The notes: generated by a model not told the origin, from the letters alone. DNA of 64,000 nucleotides from Maricaulis sp034670125 (GCF_034670125.1 NZ_JAXMOC010000002.1:62001-126000), one strand, 5' to 3'; counted from the stretch's first letter, positions 26,384 through 35,241 are shown. A program made the numbers and translations.

Positions 26384-27656
26384 CACCGGCTCCCGTGTCC
26401 TGTTCGTCCTGCAACGTGGGTTCGACCGCAGTCGGCTCCATCGTCACCGCGTCACCATAGTGGGCAGCAAGGGCTCGCATGGCGATGATCGACTCCTCGG
26501 TCCGTCCGCCCCATTCGGTGTCGGCAGCGGTGCGGGCGATGACGATATTGCGGCGCTCATCGACCCAGACGTACTGGCCGTAGACTCCGGCCATGAAGTA
26601 TTCGCCGTCATGGTTTTCCGGGACCCAGAAATGCAGGCCGTAACCGCGGTGGGGATAGACCGCATCCGGTCCGGCGTCCTGAAACGGGGCATTCGGACGG
26701 GTCGCCTGGTTGACCCAGCCTTCGGGCAACAGGCGTTCGCCGTCCCAGATGCCATCTTGCAGGTAGAATTGCCCGAAGCGGGCATAGTCTTCCAGGGTCG
26801 CATTGAGGCAGCAATAACCGATCGCCATGCCAGCCTCGCCAGAGATGTTCTGGTTCCAGTAGGCTTCGCCGGTCATGCCCAGGGGTTCCCATATGCGGGT
26901 CTGGACGATGTTGGCGAGCGTGTCGTTATAAACCCCGCGAACCACTGCCGACAGCACCTGCGTGTTGGCGCTGACATAGTGCAGATCCTCGCCGGGTGTG
27001 CGGTTGCGCTCGATCTCGCCGACCAGGCGATCAATGTTCTGGCCATAGATATTGGCGCCGAGGAAGAGACGGCGGATGTCCGAATTCGGGGCGTTGTAGT
27101 CTTCCTCGAAATCCATGCCGGCCGACATCATGAGCAGGTGGCGCAGCGTCGTGTCGCCATAGTCCGATCCGCCATATTGTGGGGCAAACATTTCGGCGCT
27201 CTGGTCGAGATTGGCGATGCGTCCGTCCTGCATTGCCATGGCGATGAGCGTGGCGACGAAGCTCTTGCCGACCGACCAAGAGGTGTGCCGCGTATCCGCA
27301 TCGGCGCCAAGCCGGTAGGTTTCGTGGACGATCTCACCGTTATGGATCACCATCAGGCCGGTCGTGTCGCTGTCGTCCATCCAGTCATCAACGGTCCGGT
27401 CCGCTTCACCGAAACGGTAGCCGACCGTGCCTGACTGAAGGTTTCGGGGCAGCGCCCGCGCCGATTCGGAGGGATTGATCGCGCGGTAGGGGAAAACATC
27501 CCCCATGTTCGAAAATGTTTCCACGAGGCGTTCGGGCTGGGTGGCAGCCTGGATTTCAGCCGGAGAGTATTCCGACCAGGGCCGGTAGAACCACCCGGCG
27601 CCAGCAATGGCCATGGCGCCGAAAATTGCAACTAACCCTATGATAAAATTCTTCAT
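26370..27656 (-). CDS. Membrane-anchored serine hydrolase (class C beta-lactamase fold)
   Basis: A 428-residue protein with an N-terminal membrane anchor (about 4-25) and a beta-lactamase-like catalytic domain. The SxxK nucleophile is S128-V-G-K131, and a Y-x-S motif sits at 227-229 ('YVSAN'). Family members are esterases or amidases such as EstB and 6-aminohexanoate dimer hydrolase rather than true beta-lactamases. ATG 27656 is preferred because GGGGAG lies at correct spacing; an ATG 12 bases upstream overlaps that site. It is the first gene of a five-gene minus-strand operon, suggesting that an ester or amide is cleaved in the periplasm before oxidation. Divergent from the TonB-dependent receptor. 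Confidence 0.85.
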   Translation of the reverse strand: MKNFIIGLVAIFGAMAIAGAGWFYRPWSEYSPAEIQAATQPERLVETFSNMGDVFPYRAINPSESARALPRNLQSGTVGYRFGEADRTVDDWMDDSDTTGLMVIHNGEIVHETYRLGADADTRHTSWSVGKSFVATLIAMAMQDGRIANLDQSAEMFAPQYGGSDYGDTTLRHLLMMSAGMDFEEDYNAPNSDIRRLFLGANIYGQNIDRLVGEIERNRTPGEDLHYVSANTQVLSAVVRGVYNDTLANIVQTRIWEPLGMTGEAYWNQNISGEAGMAIGYCCLNATLEDYARFGQFYLQDGIWDGERLLPEGWVNQATRPNAPFQDAGPDAVYPHRGYGLHFWVPENHDGEYFMAGVYGQYVWVDERRNIVIARTAADTEWGGRTEESIIAMRALAAHYGDAVTMEPTAVEPTLQDEQDTGAGDGQD

Positions 27657-27903
27657 TTTTCTCCCCATGACAGCGATTTGAACGCTGTTCACTCGCTAAC
27701 GTATCAGAGTTGCGACGGGAGAAAAGGGGCGGGTCGGACCCGAAATTCGAATTTCAGGGGTGAGGTATCCGTGCATCAGGCCGGGCATGTTTTTTGCGGG
27801 ACGGGGATAAACCGGCTGACAGAGGTGTCGAGCGGTGTTCATATATTGGACAGGTGCGCGGAATGGTTGGCTTATAAAACCGCGCCACAGGGGAGAAATT
27901 CCA

Positions 27904-30624
27904 ATGAAACTGTTTTCCAAAGCCGTCGCGATGGGCACGACGGCAATTCTGAGTGGGCTTTTTGCCGGTAGTGCAATGGCTCAGGTCGACGTGATTACCG
28001 TGACATCCCAAAAGCGCGAACAGACGCTTCAGGACACGCCGGTCTCCGTCGCCGTTGTCACCGGCGAGCAACTCGAGCAGTCGCAGATCCGCGACGCGGC
28101 CGACTTGCAGACCCTCGTTCCGGCGCTCCGCGTCTCCGAGTTCGCGACCTCGACCAATACCGAGTTCAATCTTCGCGGCATCGGTACTTCAAGCTTCAAC
28201 CCCGGCCTTGAGCCGTCCGTCGGTGTTTTCATCGACGGTGTCTATCGCCCGCGTTCGGGCTCTGCGATCAACGACTTGATGTCGGTTGAGCGCATCGAGG
28301 TCATCCGTGGCCCGCAATCGACGATTTTCGGCCGCAACACACCGGCCGGCGTTGTCAGTGTCATCACGATGGAACCGGACTTCGACACCAATTATGCCGG
28401 TGAAGTGACGGTCGGCAATTACGGCATGCGCCAGGCGCGCGGTACCGTGACCGGTCCGCTGTCCGACAACATGGCGATCCGCCTTGACGCCAATGTGCAC
28501 CAGAATGACGGCTATATCGATGTCGTCGACGGGCGCGAGGCGAACAATCGCGACCGCATGAGCTTCCGCGGCCAGCTGCTGTTCAATCCGGGCGACAACA
28601 CCGAAGTGCGGATCATCGCTGACTGGGGACGGATCGACGAGAATTGCTGTGCGGCTCCGTTCGCCTTCTATGATCCGATCGACCTCGCGGCACTCGTGGG
28701 TCTTGGCGGAACGGCTGTTCCGGCCGATGTCAATGGCGGCGACACCATCGCGATTGACGGCAATCTTAACACTGACCTGACCACGCAAGGTATTTCGGCC
28801 CAGATCGAGCACGATTTCGACGGCTTTACCTTCACCTCGATCACCGCCTACCGTCAGTATGACGAGGACCAGAACTTCGACGCCGATTTCTCGGATCTCG
28901 ACCTGGTCAGCCGGCGTTCGATCCAGAACCAGTATGACAGCTTCACCCAGGAGTTCCGCGTGACCTCCACCGGGGACAATGCGGTCGACTGGATGTTTGG
29001 TGGCTTCTACTACAACAACGAGCTGAGCTACGACAATTCGACGCCTTATGGCGCCGATGCGCGGACCTTCTTCGATGCGGCCTCGGCGCCGAGCGTTGCC
29101 GCCCTGGTGTCGTCTTTCGGCCTGCCGGCCGGAACCGGCGGTGTGTCGCTGCTCGAGATCTTCCTCGATATGAACCAGGCTGCCGGCGTTGGCGGTTTCG
29201 TGCCGCTGGCTTCGGGCAATGGCGCCCTGCCGACGACACCCACCGAAGGCTTCATTTCCACGCAGCACGGTCTGATCTCGGAGAGCTACCAGTACGACAC
29301 CACGGCCTGGTCGGCCTTCGGTACGGTTGACTGGCACCTGACCGACCAGTTCACCCTCACCTTGGGTGGCCGTTATTCCGACGAAGACAAGGAAATGGTG
29401 ACGGCGATCAATCAGCCGGACCCGATGTCGGCCTTCTCTTTTGTCGACCTGGCGCGCGATCTGCGTCTGGTGACGCCGGGTACCTGTGATCCGGGCCTGT
29501 TCGGTGTCATCGGCGGTGACGCCTGTGCCTACCTGGTTCCGTCCATCCTGTTCGGTCAGGCCCAGGCGGAAGCCATCGGTGGCGACCCGACCCTGCTCAA
29601 CACGCTGCTCGCGCTGGGCATCTCGCCGACCACGGCCCTGACCGAAGCGCAGGCGTCCAACCCGGCCCTGAACCCGCTGCTGGGCTTCACCGCCTTCCAG
29701 AACTTCCCGCCGGTCAATGCGAGCAATTTCCCGACCTCGCGCAGCGATTCCAACTTCTCGGGCAATATCATCCTGTCCTACGACGTGTCTGACACCTTCA
29801 ACGTCTATGCGTCCTATGCGACGGGCTACAAGCCGGGTGGCTTCAACGTCTCGACCAATGCCGCCTTTACCGGTGTGTTCGAGTTCGAGGAAGAAACCGC
29901 CGAGAACATCGAATTCGGTGCCAAGGGCTCGTTTGACGATGGTCGTTTCGTCTACGCAGCCGCTTACTTCCGCCAGGAAGTGACCGACTTCCAGACCAAC
30001 AACTTCGTCGGCAACGGCTTCGCGCTGGAAAATGCCGGTTCGATCGAAGTGTCCGGGATCGAGTTCGAAGGTCAGTGGGCTCCGACCGACAACCTGCTGT
30101 TCACCGGTGGTTTCACCTATCTGTTCGAAAGCAAGTATGGCGAGTATCTCTACGCGCCTTGCCCGGACAGCTTCGACTCCACCGATCCGGCTTTCGCGCT
30201 TTGCGTGCCCGGTGCCGAGCGCACCAATGGCGCTGGCGTGACGGCGCTGTTCAACGACCTGTCGGGTCGTGACCGCGGCAACTCCGAGTTCCTCGCTGCC
30301 CTGACGGCCACCTACACCCATCAGGTCGGTGACGGCATGGAAATGTCCTGGCGTGGCGAAATGAACCATGTCTCCGAGTTCGCTCACACGACCGGCCAGG
30401 ATCCGCGGCCTTTCGCCAACCAGGATGCCTTCCAGCTCTACAATGCGTCGGTGACGCTGGGCTCGGATAATGGTGCCTGGGCGGTTCAGCTCTGGGGCCG
30501 GAACATCTTTGACGAGAACTACACCAAGGGTGGTTTCCCGTCGGTGGGTTATCTTGGCACCAGCTACAACGCCTATCCGGGTGATCCGCAGACCTACGGC
30601 ATCACCCTGCGTGTTCGCGGCTAG
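27904..30624 (+). CDS. TonB-dependent outer membrane receptor
   Basis: A 906-residue receptor. It has a signal peptide (to about A23 in 'GSAMAQ'), a plug domain beginning 'VDVITVTSQKREQTLQDTP' (TonB-box-like region and the standard plug start), 'NLRGIGTSSF', 'VFIDGVYRPRSG' and 'RIEVIRGPQSTIFGRNTPAG', then a long beta-barrel with many aromatic strand ends. It belongs to the large receptor group common in oligotrophic alphaproteobacteria, which import many ligands besides iron. ATG chosen with AGGGGAG upstream; longer frames precede the signal peptide. Divergent from the serine hydrolase/GMC/ALDH operon, so that operon may process its ligand (inference). A strong terminator follows. Confidence 0.92.
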   Translation: MKLFSKAVAMGTTAILSGLFAGSAMAQVDVITVTSQKREQTLQDTPVSVAVVTGEQLEQSQIRDAADLQTLVPALRVSEFATSTNTEFNLRGIGTSSFNPGLEPSVGVFIDGVYRPRSGSAINDLMSVERIEVIRGPQSTIFGRNTPAGVVSVITMEPDFDTNYAGEVTVGNYGMRQARGTVTGPLSDNMAIRLDANVHQNDGYIDVVDGREANNRDRMSFRGQLLFNPGDNTEVRIIADWGRIDENCCAAPFAFYDPIDLAALVGLGGTAVPADVNGGDTIAIDGNLNTDLTTQGISAQIEHDFDGFTFTSITAYRQYDEDQNFDADFSDLDLVSRRSIQNQYDSFTQEFRVTSTGDNAVDWMFGGFYYNNELSYDNSTPYGADARTFFDAASAPSVAALVSSFGLPAGTGGVSLLEIFLDMNQAAGVGGFVPLASGNGALPTTPTEGFISTQHGLISESYQYDTTAWSAFGTVDWHLTDQFTLTLGGRYSDEDKEMVTAINQPDPMSAFSFVDLARDLRLVTPGTCDPGLFGVIGGDACAYLVPSILFGQAQAEAIGGDPTLLNTLLALGISPTTALTEAQASNPALNPLLGFTAFQNFPPVNASNFPTSRSDSNFSGNIILSYDVSDTFNVYASYATGYKPGGFNVSTNAAFTGVFEFEEETAENIEFGAKGSFDDGRFVYAAAYFRQEVTDFQTNNFVGNGFALENAGSIEVSGIEFEGQWAPTDNLLFTGGFTYLFESKYGEYLYAPCPDSFDSTDPAFALCVPGAERTNGAGVTALFNDLSGRDRGNSEFLAALTATYTHQVGDGMEMSWRGEMNHVSEFAHTTGQDPRPFANQDAFQLYNASVTLGSDNGAWAVQLWGRNIFDENYTKGGFPSVGYLGTSYNAYPGDPQTYGITLRVRG

Positions 30625-30653
30625 TGAACAGCGTTCAAAAACGCGTATGATTG

Positions 30654-30684
30654 CGGGCGGGGGCCATTGGCCTCCGCCCGTTTT
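30654..30684 (+). terminator. Rho-independent terminator after TonB-dependent receptor
   Basis: 12-bp GC-rich stem (CGGGCGGGGGCC / GGCCTCCGCCCG, one G-U pair) with a 3-base loop, followed by TTTT, 30 bases after the receptor stop. Confidence 0.85.
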
Positions 30685-30705
30685 CGTTTGACGCGGAGCA
30701 TAGAG

Positions 30706-31134
30706 ATGTCGCTCATCTACCTGTTGGTCGGGTCCGTCCTCGGCGTCAGCGCCATGGTCCTTGTCAATGCCTGGCTCGGGATCAGCCAACCGTCGCGCCT
30801 GACCGATCTGGAAGATGCGGCCCGGAGGCTGGATGCCGACCGGGTCGGATTTGACCCCGGTGAGGGTGTTCTCGCGGTCGACGGAGAGGCCGCTTTGATC
30901 GCCGAGCGCTCTGGCGATTGCATCGGCCTGCTGGTCGCCCGCGGCAGCGACCTGGTGATCCGCTATCTGGTTCCCGGCAGTGTGCGGGACGCGACCGTTG
31001 ACGAGGGCAACAGCATTCGACTGCGCCTCAATGACTTTGTTTTCGCGCCGGCCAGATTGCGCTTTCATACGGCCGACGAGGCCTCGCTGTGGGCCGAGCG
31101 GCTGTGCGTCCTCCAGCCGGCTGTCAGGAGCTGA
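30706..31134 (+). CDS. Hypothetical protein with one N-terminal membrane segment
   Basis: A 142-residue protein with one N-terminal hydrophobic helix (about 3-22) and a soluble domain of about 110 residues with no recognised family. ATG at 30706 has GGAG eight bases upstream. The stop lies two bases before the start of the sterol-desaturase-family gene, so the two are probably co-transcribed and translationally coupled. One cysteine (in 'SGDCIGLL') and one near the end ('RLCVLQ') are visible. The layout suggests a helper or membrane-linked partner of the desaturase, but there is no direct evidence. Confidence 0.7.
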   Translation: MSLIYLLVGSVLGVSAMVLVNAWLGISQPSRLTDLEDAARRLDADRVGFDPGEGVLAVDGEAALIAERSGDCIGLLVARGSDLVIRYLVPGSVRDATVDEGNSIRLRLNDFVFAPARLRFHTADEASLWAERLCVLQPAVRS

Positions 31135-31136
31135 TC

Positions 31137-32075
31137 ATGGACGTTCCCGCCTTTGTCCAGAACTGGAACCCGATCACCCTGGCGATCCCGTTCTTCACCA
31201 TTTCGGTGTTCGCCGAGATGATCCATGCCCGCCTGACCGGCAAGACCCGGTTCGAGACCCGCGACACCGCCGCCAGCCTGGTCATGGGCCTGGGCAACAA
31301 TGTCTCCGGCATCATTTTCGGCCTGTTGCTGGGGGGCTGGTCGGTCTTTGTCTATGAACACCGGTTGATGGACATTTCCTTCGCCTGGTGGGTCTGGGTG
31401 ATCGCCTTTGTCCTCGACGATTTTCTCTACTATTGGTCACACCGGTGGGCCCACACCGTGCGCTGGTTCTGGGCCGACCATGTGGTCCATCACTCGTCCC
31501 AGCACTACAATCTGACCACCGCCCTGCGTCAGCCCTGGATCAGCCCGTTCACGCTGAAATTCCTGTGGTTGGGTTCGGCCATGGTCTTTCTCGGCTTTCA
31601 CCCGGCCATGGTGGCCTTCGTGGGGGCGCTGAACCTGATCTACCAGTTCTGGATCCATACCGAGGCGATCAAGCGGTGCCCGGCCTGGTTCGAGGCGGTG
31701 TTCAACACACCCTCCCACCACCGTGTCCACCATGCGACCAATCCCATCTATCTCGACCGCAATTATGCCGGCATCTTCATCATCTGGGACAAGATGTTCG
31801 GCACTTTCCAGGCCGAGCGCGACGATGAGCCCTGCCGCTACGGCATCGTGAAAAATCTCGGCACCTACAACCCGCTGAAGATCTGCCTGCATGAGTGGAT
31901 GGGCATCGTGAAGGACATGGCCGGGGCCAAGTCTGCAAAGGACGCGGCAATGTTCCTGCTCGCCCCGCCCGGCTGGTCGCCGGATGGGTCGCGTGAGACG
32001 TCGACAACGATCAAGGCCAAGTGGCAGGCCCGGCAGGACAAGGCGGCAGAGGCTGACGTCGAGGCCGCGGAATAG
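31137..32075 (+). CDS. Sterol desaturase / fatty acid hydroxylase family protein
   Basis: A 312-residue integral membrane diiron enzyme. The histidine clusters are 'HRWAH', 'HVVHHSSQHYN' and 'HHRVHH', matching the HxxxH / HxxHH / HxxHH pattern of the fatty acid hydroxylase superfamily. It hydroxylates or desaturates a lipid-like substrate with oxygen. Hydrophobic segments surround the clusters, and the last ~70 residues are polar and cytosolic. AGGAG lies six bases before the ATG. It follows the hypothetical membrane protein by two bases. Substrates in bacteria include hopanoids, carotenoids, ether lipids and fatty acids; none can be chosen here. Confidence 0.9.
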   Translation: MDVPAFVQNWNPITLAIPFFTISVFAEMIHARLTGKTRFETRDTAASLVMGLGNNVSGIIFGLLLGGWSVFVYEHRLMDISFAWWVWVIAFVLDDFLYYWSHRWAHTVRWFWADHVVHHSSQHYNLTTALRQPWISPFTLKFLWLGSAMVFLGFHPAMVAFVGALNLIYQFWIHTEAIKRCPAWFEAVFNTPSHHRVHHATNPIYLDRNYAGIFIIWDKMFGTFQAERDDEPCRYGIVKNLGTYNPLKICLHEWMGIVKDMAGAKSAKDAAMFLLAPPGWSPDGSRETSTTIKAKWQARQDKAAEADVEAAE

Positions 32076-32133
32076 GGGCCTGGGCCGCACCTCGCCCTTG
32101 CTTGATCCACGCCAACTATCCCCGCCCTGCACC

Positions 32134-32244
32134 CCTTTCCTTCTCCCCTGGGAGAAGGTGGCCGGAGGCCGGATGAGGGGGGAATTTTCCTGCTTTCACC
32201 GGGATTTACCCCTCACCCTGACCCTCTCCCGGGGGAGAGGGAAA
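32134..32244. repeat. Intergenic palindromic repeat (CTTCTCCC/GGGAGAAGG type)
   Basis: A hairpin TTCTCCCCTGGGAGAA is followed by GGATGAGGGGGG, a short AT-rich centre, TACCCCTCACC, and a second hairpin CCCTCTCCCGGGGGAGAGGG. The two halves mirror each other. This sequence type is dispersed in many proteobacterial genomes between genes. It lies just after the sterol-desaturase-family gene. Confidence 0.75.
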
Positions 32245-32496
32245 GTGCGTGTCAGCAAAAATCCGCGAAAACTTATCCCCACCCCTCGCCACCAGGCGAT
32301 AATGGCTTTGGTTTTCGGGACGGGAGGCACGAGCTCAGTCACTTGTGCCCGGAAACGAGCGGAGCCTGTCCGCGCGTCGGGGGTGACAACCCGATGTTCC
32401 GGCAGGGCGTGCGACCAGGTCGCGGGGCACTAAACGACCGACCCCATCTACCTGACGCATTGGAATCGGGGTGGAGACAGCCCGGGAAATCTTCGC

Positions 32497-32571
32497 GAAC
32501 GGGATGTCGAGGACATCACGGACACCGCAGACCACCCACAGGACACCCCGGTGTCCGCCGACATCCCGTTC
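32497..32571. repeat. 75-bp inverted repeat element with GGACA boxes
   Basis: GAACGGGATGTCG (32497-32509) is perfectly complementary to 32559-32571. Inside is a smaller hairpin, GGACACCCCGGTGTCC at 32541-32556, and further GGACA boxes. It lies in non-coding DNA. It may be a REP-like element related in motif to the pair at 20521-20607. Confidence 0.55.
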
Positions 32572-32767
32572 CCTCCCACACTTCGGCGCAATTGCGCGCG
32601 GAGACAAAAGGTCGTGGATGTTCCTGTTGCCGACCCCCCAACGTGTCGCGCGAATTGATCCATAAAGCTCCTGTCGGCCAGCCGGCCGTAACCGGCTCTT
32701 CAGGCTCATGGTTGAGGGTAAGGGAATGGCGACGGTGGCTTGGGGCCGTTGCACCGTTGGTCTCGTC

Positions 32768-33682
32768 TTATCGGCTCAGACCCAGAAAACCGGCAAGCGA
32801 ACGCCCCAACCGATTGGGCGCGGACGTCTCGCCCTGGCCGGCTCCACCGGTAGTTCGTTCCGCGGTCGAACCAGATGAGCGGATGAGCTGGGAGCCGCTG
32901 GTAACATCGGCGAGCACGCCCATCATGGTTTGCCGACCGTCTATGAGCAGAAAATCGACCCATAACCTCAAGACCCGCTTGTTTCCGTCTGGCCGCTGAT
33001 ACCCGACGACTGTGCAAAAGGGCGCCCGTTCTTCCATGGCCGACAGGAACAGGTTTCGAATGGCCTCTTTGTCATCGCTTTGAAGGTTGTGAAGCAGGTC
33101 ATCGATGTGGATGTGTACCGAATCGGTCCCGGTGAGAATTTCGGCGGCGCGTCTGTCACAGCGAACCAACGAGTTTCCAAGTTCCAACTGCCAGACACCG
33201 ACTTGTGTCGCGCTGAGGACGGTTGCCGCCGTTTCGACAAATGGTGCGCGATCACTCGCGAAGTCGGCACATAGTCTGAGCGCCCTGATCTCCAACTCGC
33301 GTCGTTTGCGATCAGTGATGTCTCGTTGGACCGAGACGAAGAAATCCGGGGCACCACTCGCACCAATGACGGGTACGATATCAACCTCGTTCCAGAACGG
33401 CGTCCCTGACTTGGTGTAGTTGAGGATTTCTTCCCGGACATGGAGTCCGGAAAAAAGCGCGTCACGCATCCGCTTGCGAGCTTCCCGGCTACTGCCAACA
33501 CCTTGGAGGAGACTGGGTGTCTGACCAACAATGTCCGATAATAGATAACCGGAGTGATCACTGAACGCCTTGTTGCACCATATGATACGGTGCCCCTGGC
33601 CCTTCACCGGTTTGCCTTCCGTGATGAGGACCGCGTCCGTCATGTGGTCGTAAAGCGACGATGTGATCTCTTTCAGGTCCAA
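32768..33682 (-). CDS. LOV-like PAS protein lacking the photoactive cysteine
   Basis: A 304-residue cytoplasmic sensor. Residues 10-126 match a LOV domain closely: 'IIWCNKAFSDHSGY', 'EEILNYTKSGTPFWNEVDI' and 'FVSVQRDITDRK' keep the flavin-contacting N88, N98 and Q119. The cysteine that forms the flavin adduct (in GxNCRFLQG) is replaced: the segment reads GQTPSLLQG, with proline at 56 and threonine for the asparagine. A second, weaker PAS-like domain covers about 150-265, with a charged tail after it. No kinase, cyclase or DNA-binding domain is present. It stands alone between long intergenic regions. It may bind flavin without photochemistry, act as a redox sensor, or have lost flavin. Confidence 0.82.
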   Translation of the reverse strand: MDLKEITSSLYDHMTDAVLITEGKPVKGQGHRIIWCNKAFSDHSGYLLSDIVGQTPSLLQGVGSSREARKRMRDALFSGLHVREEILNYTKSGTPFWNEVDIVPVIGASGAPDFFVSVQRDITDRKRRELEIRALRLCADFASDRAPFVETAATVLSATQVGVWQLELGNSLVRCDRRAAEILTGTDSVHIHIDDLLHNLQSDDKEAIRNLFLSAMEERAPFCTVVGYQRPDGNKRVLRLWVDFLLIDGRQTMMGVLADVTSGSQLIRSSGSTAERTTGGAGQGETSAPNRLGRSLAGFLGLSR

Positions 33683-34070
33683 CTTAGCCCCATTTATTCT
33701 ACAGGTGATGTCACTGTAGTCTTGCCGGACGGTTTCCTTCTATCGCATCACGGCCACAGGCGCCAGATTGGCGAGGGGAAGGATTCGTCATCCCGGGTCG
33801 AGCTTTTGGCGATGTTTCTCCCGGGCGCCGGGGCCAGGCGAGCATTGTGCATCCCTTGGCGACCGTCAAAGTCAGGCCGACCGGTCAACGCCCCAAGCCT
33901 GTCAGGTGGGTATGTTTCGTTGCTTCCTGCCCCAATCAATCTCGACAGGACTTGCCAACCGACCCGTTTTGACAGACGTTCGTGTTGTGAACATTGTTCA
34001 CCAAAGCGCTGTGTGCGATGACTGCACACGCACGAGACATGATTGGTCGCTCCTGGGGAGGTAACGCGCC
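33683..34070. other. Intergenic region upstream of the ferritin-like gene
   Basis: 388 bases between two divergent genes, with no supported ORF. It holds a candidate operator at 33987-34001 and a GTGTGC/GCACAC hairpin just after it, both within 90 bases of the ferritin-like start codon. Confidence 0.5.
33987..34001. promoter_or_regulatory. Candidate operator upstream of ferritin-like diiron gene
   Basis: GTGAACATTGTTCAC: 6-bp perfect arms with a 3-base centre, about 70 bases before the start codon. The TGAAC/GTTCA half-sites are common for TetR-family repressors. No TetR gene is in the window, so the regulator is unassigned. Confidence 0.4.
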
Positions 34071-35162
34071 ATGGCATCGCTTCGCGAGCTCTATCCGATG
34101 CCGGACATCGACAAGCATTGGTCGATACCGGAACAATTCAACGCCACTTTTGATTTCGAGTATGACGACGGTCGCTCGACCCTCATGCACCTGTACCAGA
34201 AGGGCAAGGACATGCAGTGGGATGCGGTCAACCGCATCGACTGGACGCTGGAGCTGGACCCGGAAAACCCGATGCAATTGCCCGATGAAGGCATCGCGCT
34301 GCACGGGTCGCCAATGTGGGAGAAGATGACGAAGAAGGAACAGATCGAGTTCCGCCGTCATGCCCAGGCCTGGAATATCTCGCAATTCATGCAGGGCGAG
34401 CAGGCGGCCCTGATCTGCGCCGCCAAGATCGTGGAATCGGTGCCCGATCTCGACGCCAAATTCTACGCCGCGACCCAGGTCATGGACGAGGCGCGCCATG
34501 TCGAGGCCTACAAGAACCTGATGAAGAAGTTCGGTGTCGCCTACCCGATGACCGAGCCGTTGCGCCAGCTGGTCGACGAGGCGCTGCGCGACAGCCGCTG
34601 GGACTTCACCTATCTGGCCATGCAGGTCGTCATCGAAGGCCTGGCCCTGGCCGCGTTCGGCACGATCCGCGATCTGGCCCAGAACCCGCTGGCCAAGATG
34701 GTCAATGCCTATGTGATGGAGGACGAGGCGCGTCATGTCGCCTTTGGTCGACTGTCACTGCGCGATTACTATCCGCACTTGACCCAGGCCGAGCGTGACG
34801 AGCGCGAGGAATTCCTGGTCGAGGCCTGCTACCACATGCGTGACCGCTTCCAGGCGCGCGAGGTCTATGAAGTCATGGGCCTGCCGGTCGAGGAATGCGT
34901 CGCCTGGGCCGAGCAGTCGGAAATGAACCAGCTGTTCAAGACCCTGCTGTTCCAGCGCATCGTGCCGGTGGTCAAGGATATCGGCCTGTGGGGACCGAAG
35001 ATCCAGAAGGCCTATGCCGATATGGGCGTGTTGCACTATGCCGACCAGGACCTCGACGCTCTCGCCAAGCAGGACGAGGAAATCGCCCGCGAGCTCGACA
35101 CCGTCAAGCACCAGGACGTCCGTACCGCCTATGTCCATGCGGTCGGCGGCATGGCCGAATAG
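34071..35162 (+). CDS. Ferritin-like diiron-carboxylate protein (oxidase/oxygenase-like)
   Basis: A 363-residue helical protein with a complete set of carboxylate-bridged diiron ligands: E110 ('QGEQAA'), E140 and H143 ('DEARHVEAY'), E189 ('VVIEGLA'), and E219 and H222 ('EDEARHVAFG'). This E...ExxH...E...ExxH spacing is that of the ferritin-like oxidase/oxygenase superfamily (R2, AurF and relatives). It is longer than ferritins and is not a ribonucleotide reductase R2, since the tyrosyl-radical surroundings are not recognised. GGGGAGG precedes the ATG. It stands alone with its own terminator. The substrate is unknown; many close relatives are annotated only as ferritin-like. Confidence 0.82.
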   Translation: MASLRELYPMPDIDKHWSIPEQFNATFDFEYDDGRSTLMHLYQKGKDMQWDAVNRIDWTLELDPENPMQLPDEGIALHGSPMWEKMTKKEQIEFRRHAQAWNISQFMQGEQAALICAAKIVESVPDLDAKFYAATQVMDEARHVEAYKNLMKKFGVAYPMTEPLRQLVDEALRDSRWDFTYLAMQVVIEGLALAAFGTIRDLAQNPLAKMVNAYVMEDEARHVAFGRLSLRDYYPHLTQAERDEREEFLVEACYHMRDRFQAREVYEVMGLPVEECVAWAEQSEMNQLFKTLLFQRIVPVVKDIGLWGPKIQKAYADMGVLHYADQDLDALAKQDEEIARELDTVKHQDVRTAYVHAVGGMAE

Positions 35163-35195
35163 GCGAGCTGTCTTACACGACTGACTTCTGGATTG

Positions 35196-35224
35196 GGGCT
35201 CCGCATCATGCGGGGCCCTTTTCT
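35196..35224 (+). terminator. Rho-independent terminator after ferritin-like gene
   Basis: GGGCTCCGC and GCGGGGCCC arms (one G-U pair) with a short loop, followed by TTTTC, about 35 bases after the stop. Confidence 0.75.
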
Positions 35225-35241
35225 TTTGGGGGGAGGGTTGA

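Larger units (their letters stand above)
32076..32767. other. Long intergenic region with two palindromic elements
   Basis: 692 bases without a supported gene. It contains a 'CTTCTCCC...GGGAGAAGG' type repeat (32134-32244) and a 13-bp perfect inverted repeat element (32497-32571). Frames of 139 and 218 codons cross it but have arginine/proline-rich translations with no recognisable motif and no ribosome binding site, so I do not call them. Confidence 0.55.

Noticed and set aside
28189..31068. Minus-strand open frame of 959 codons
   Set aside because: Antisense to the TonB-dependent receptor gene; the low-complexity charged translation is typical of a complementary-strand shadow.
32335..32754. 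Minus-strand frame of 139 codons in the 692-base gap
   Set aside because: No ribosome binding site, no recognisable fold or motif, and it crosses the palindromic element at 32497-32571.
33700..34070. Possible small RNA or tRNA in the gap before the ferritin-like gene
   Set aside because: The GTGTGC/GCACAC hairpin is short, and no cloverleaf, CCA end or T-loop sequence could be found.
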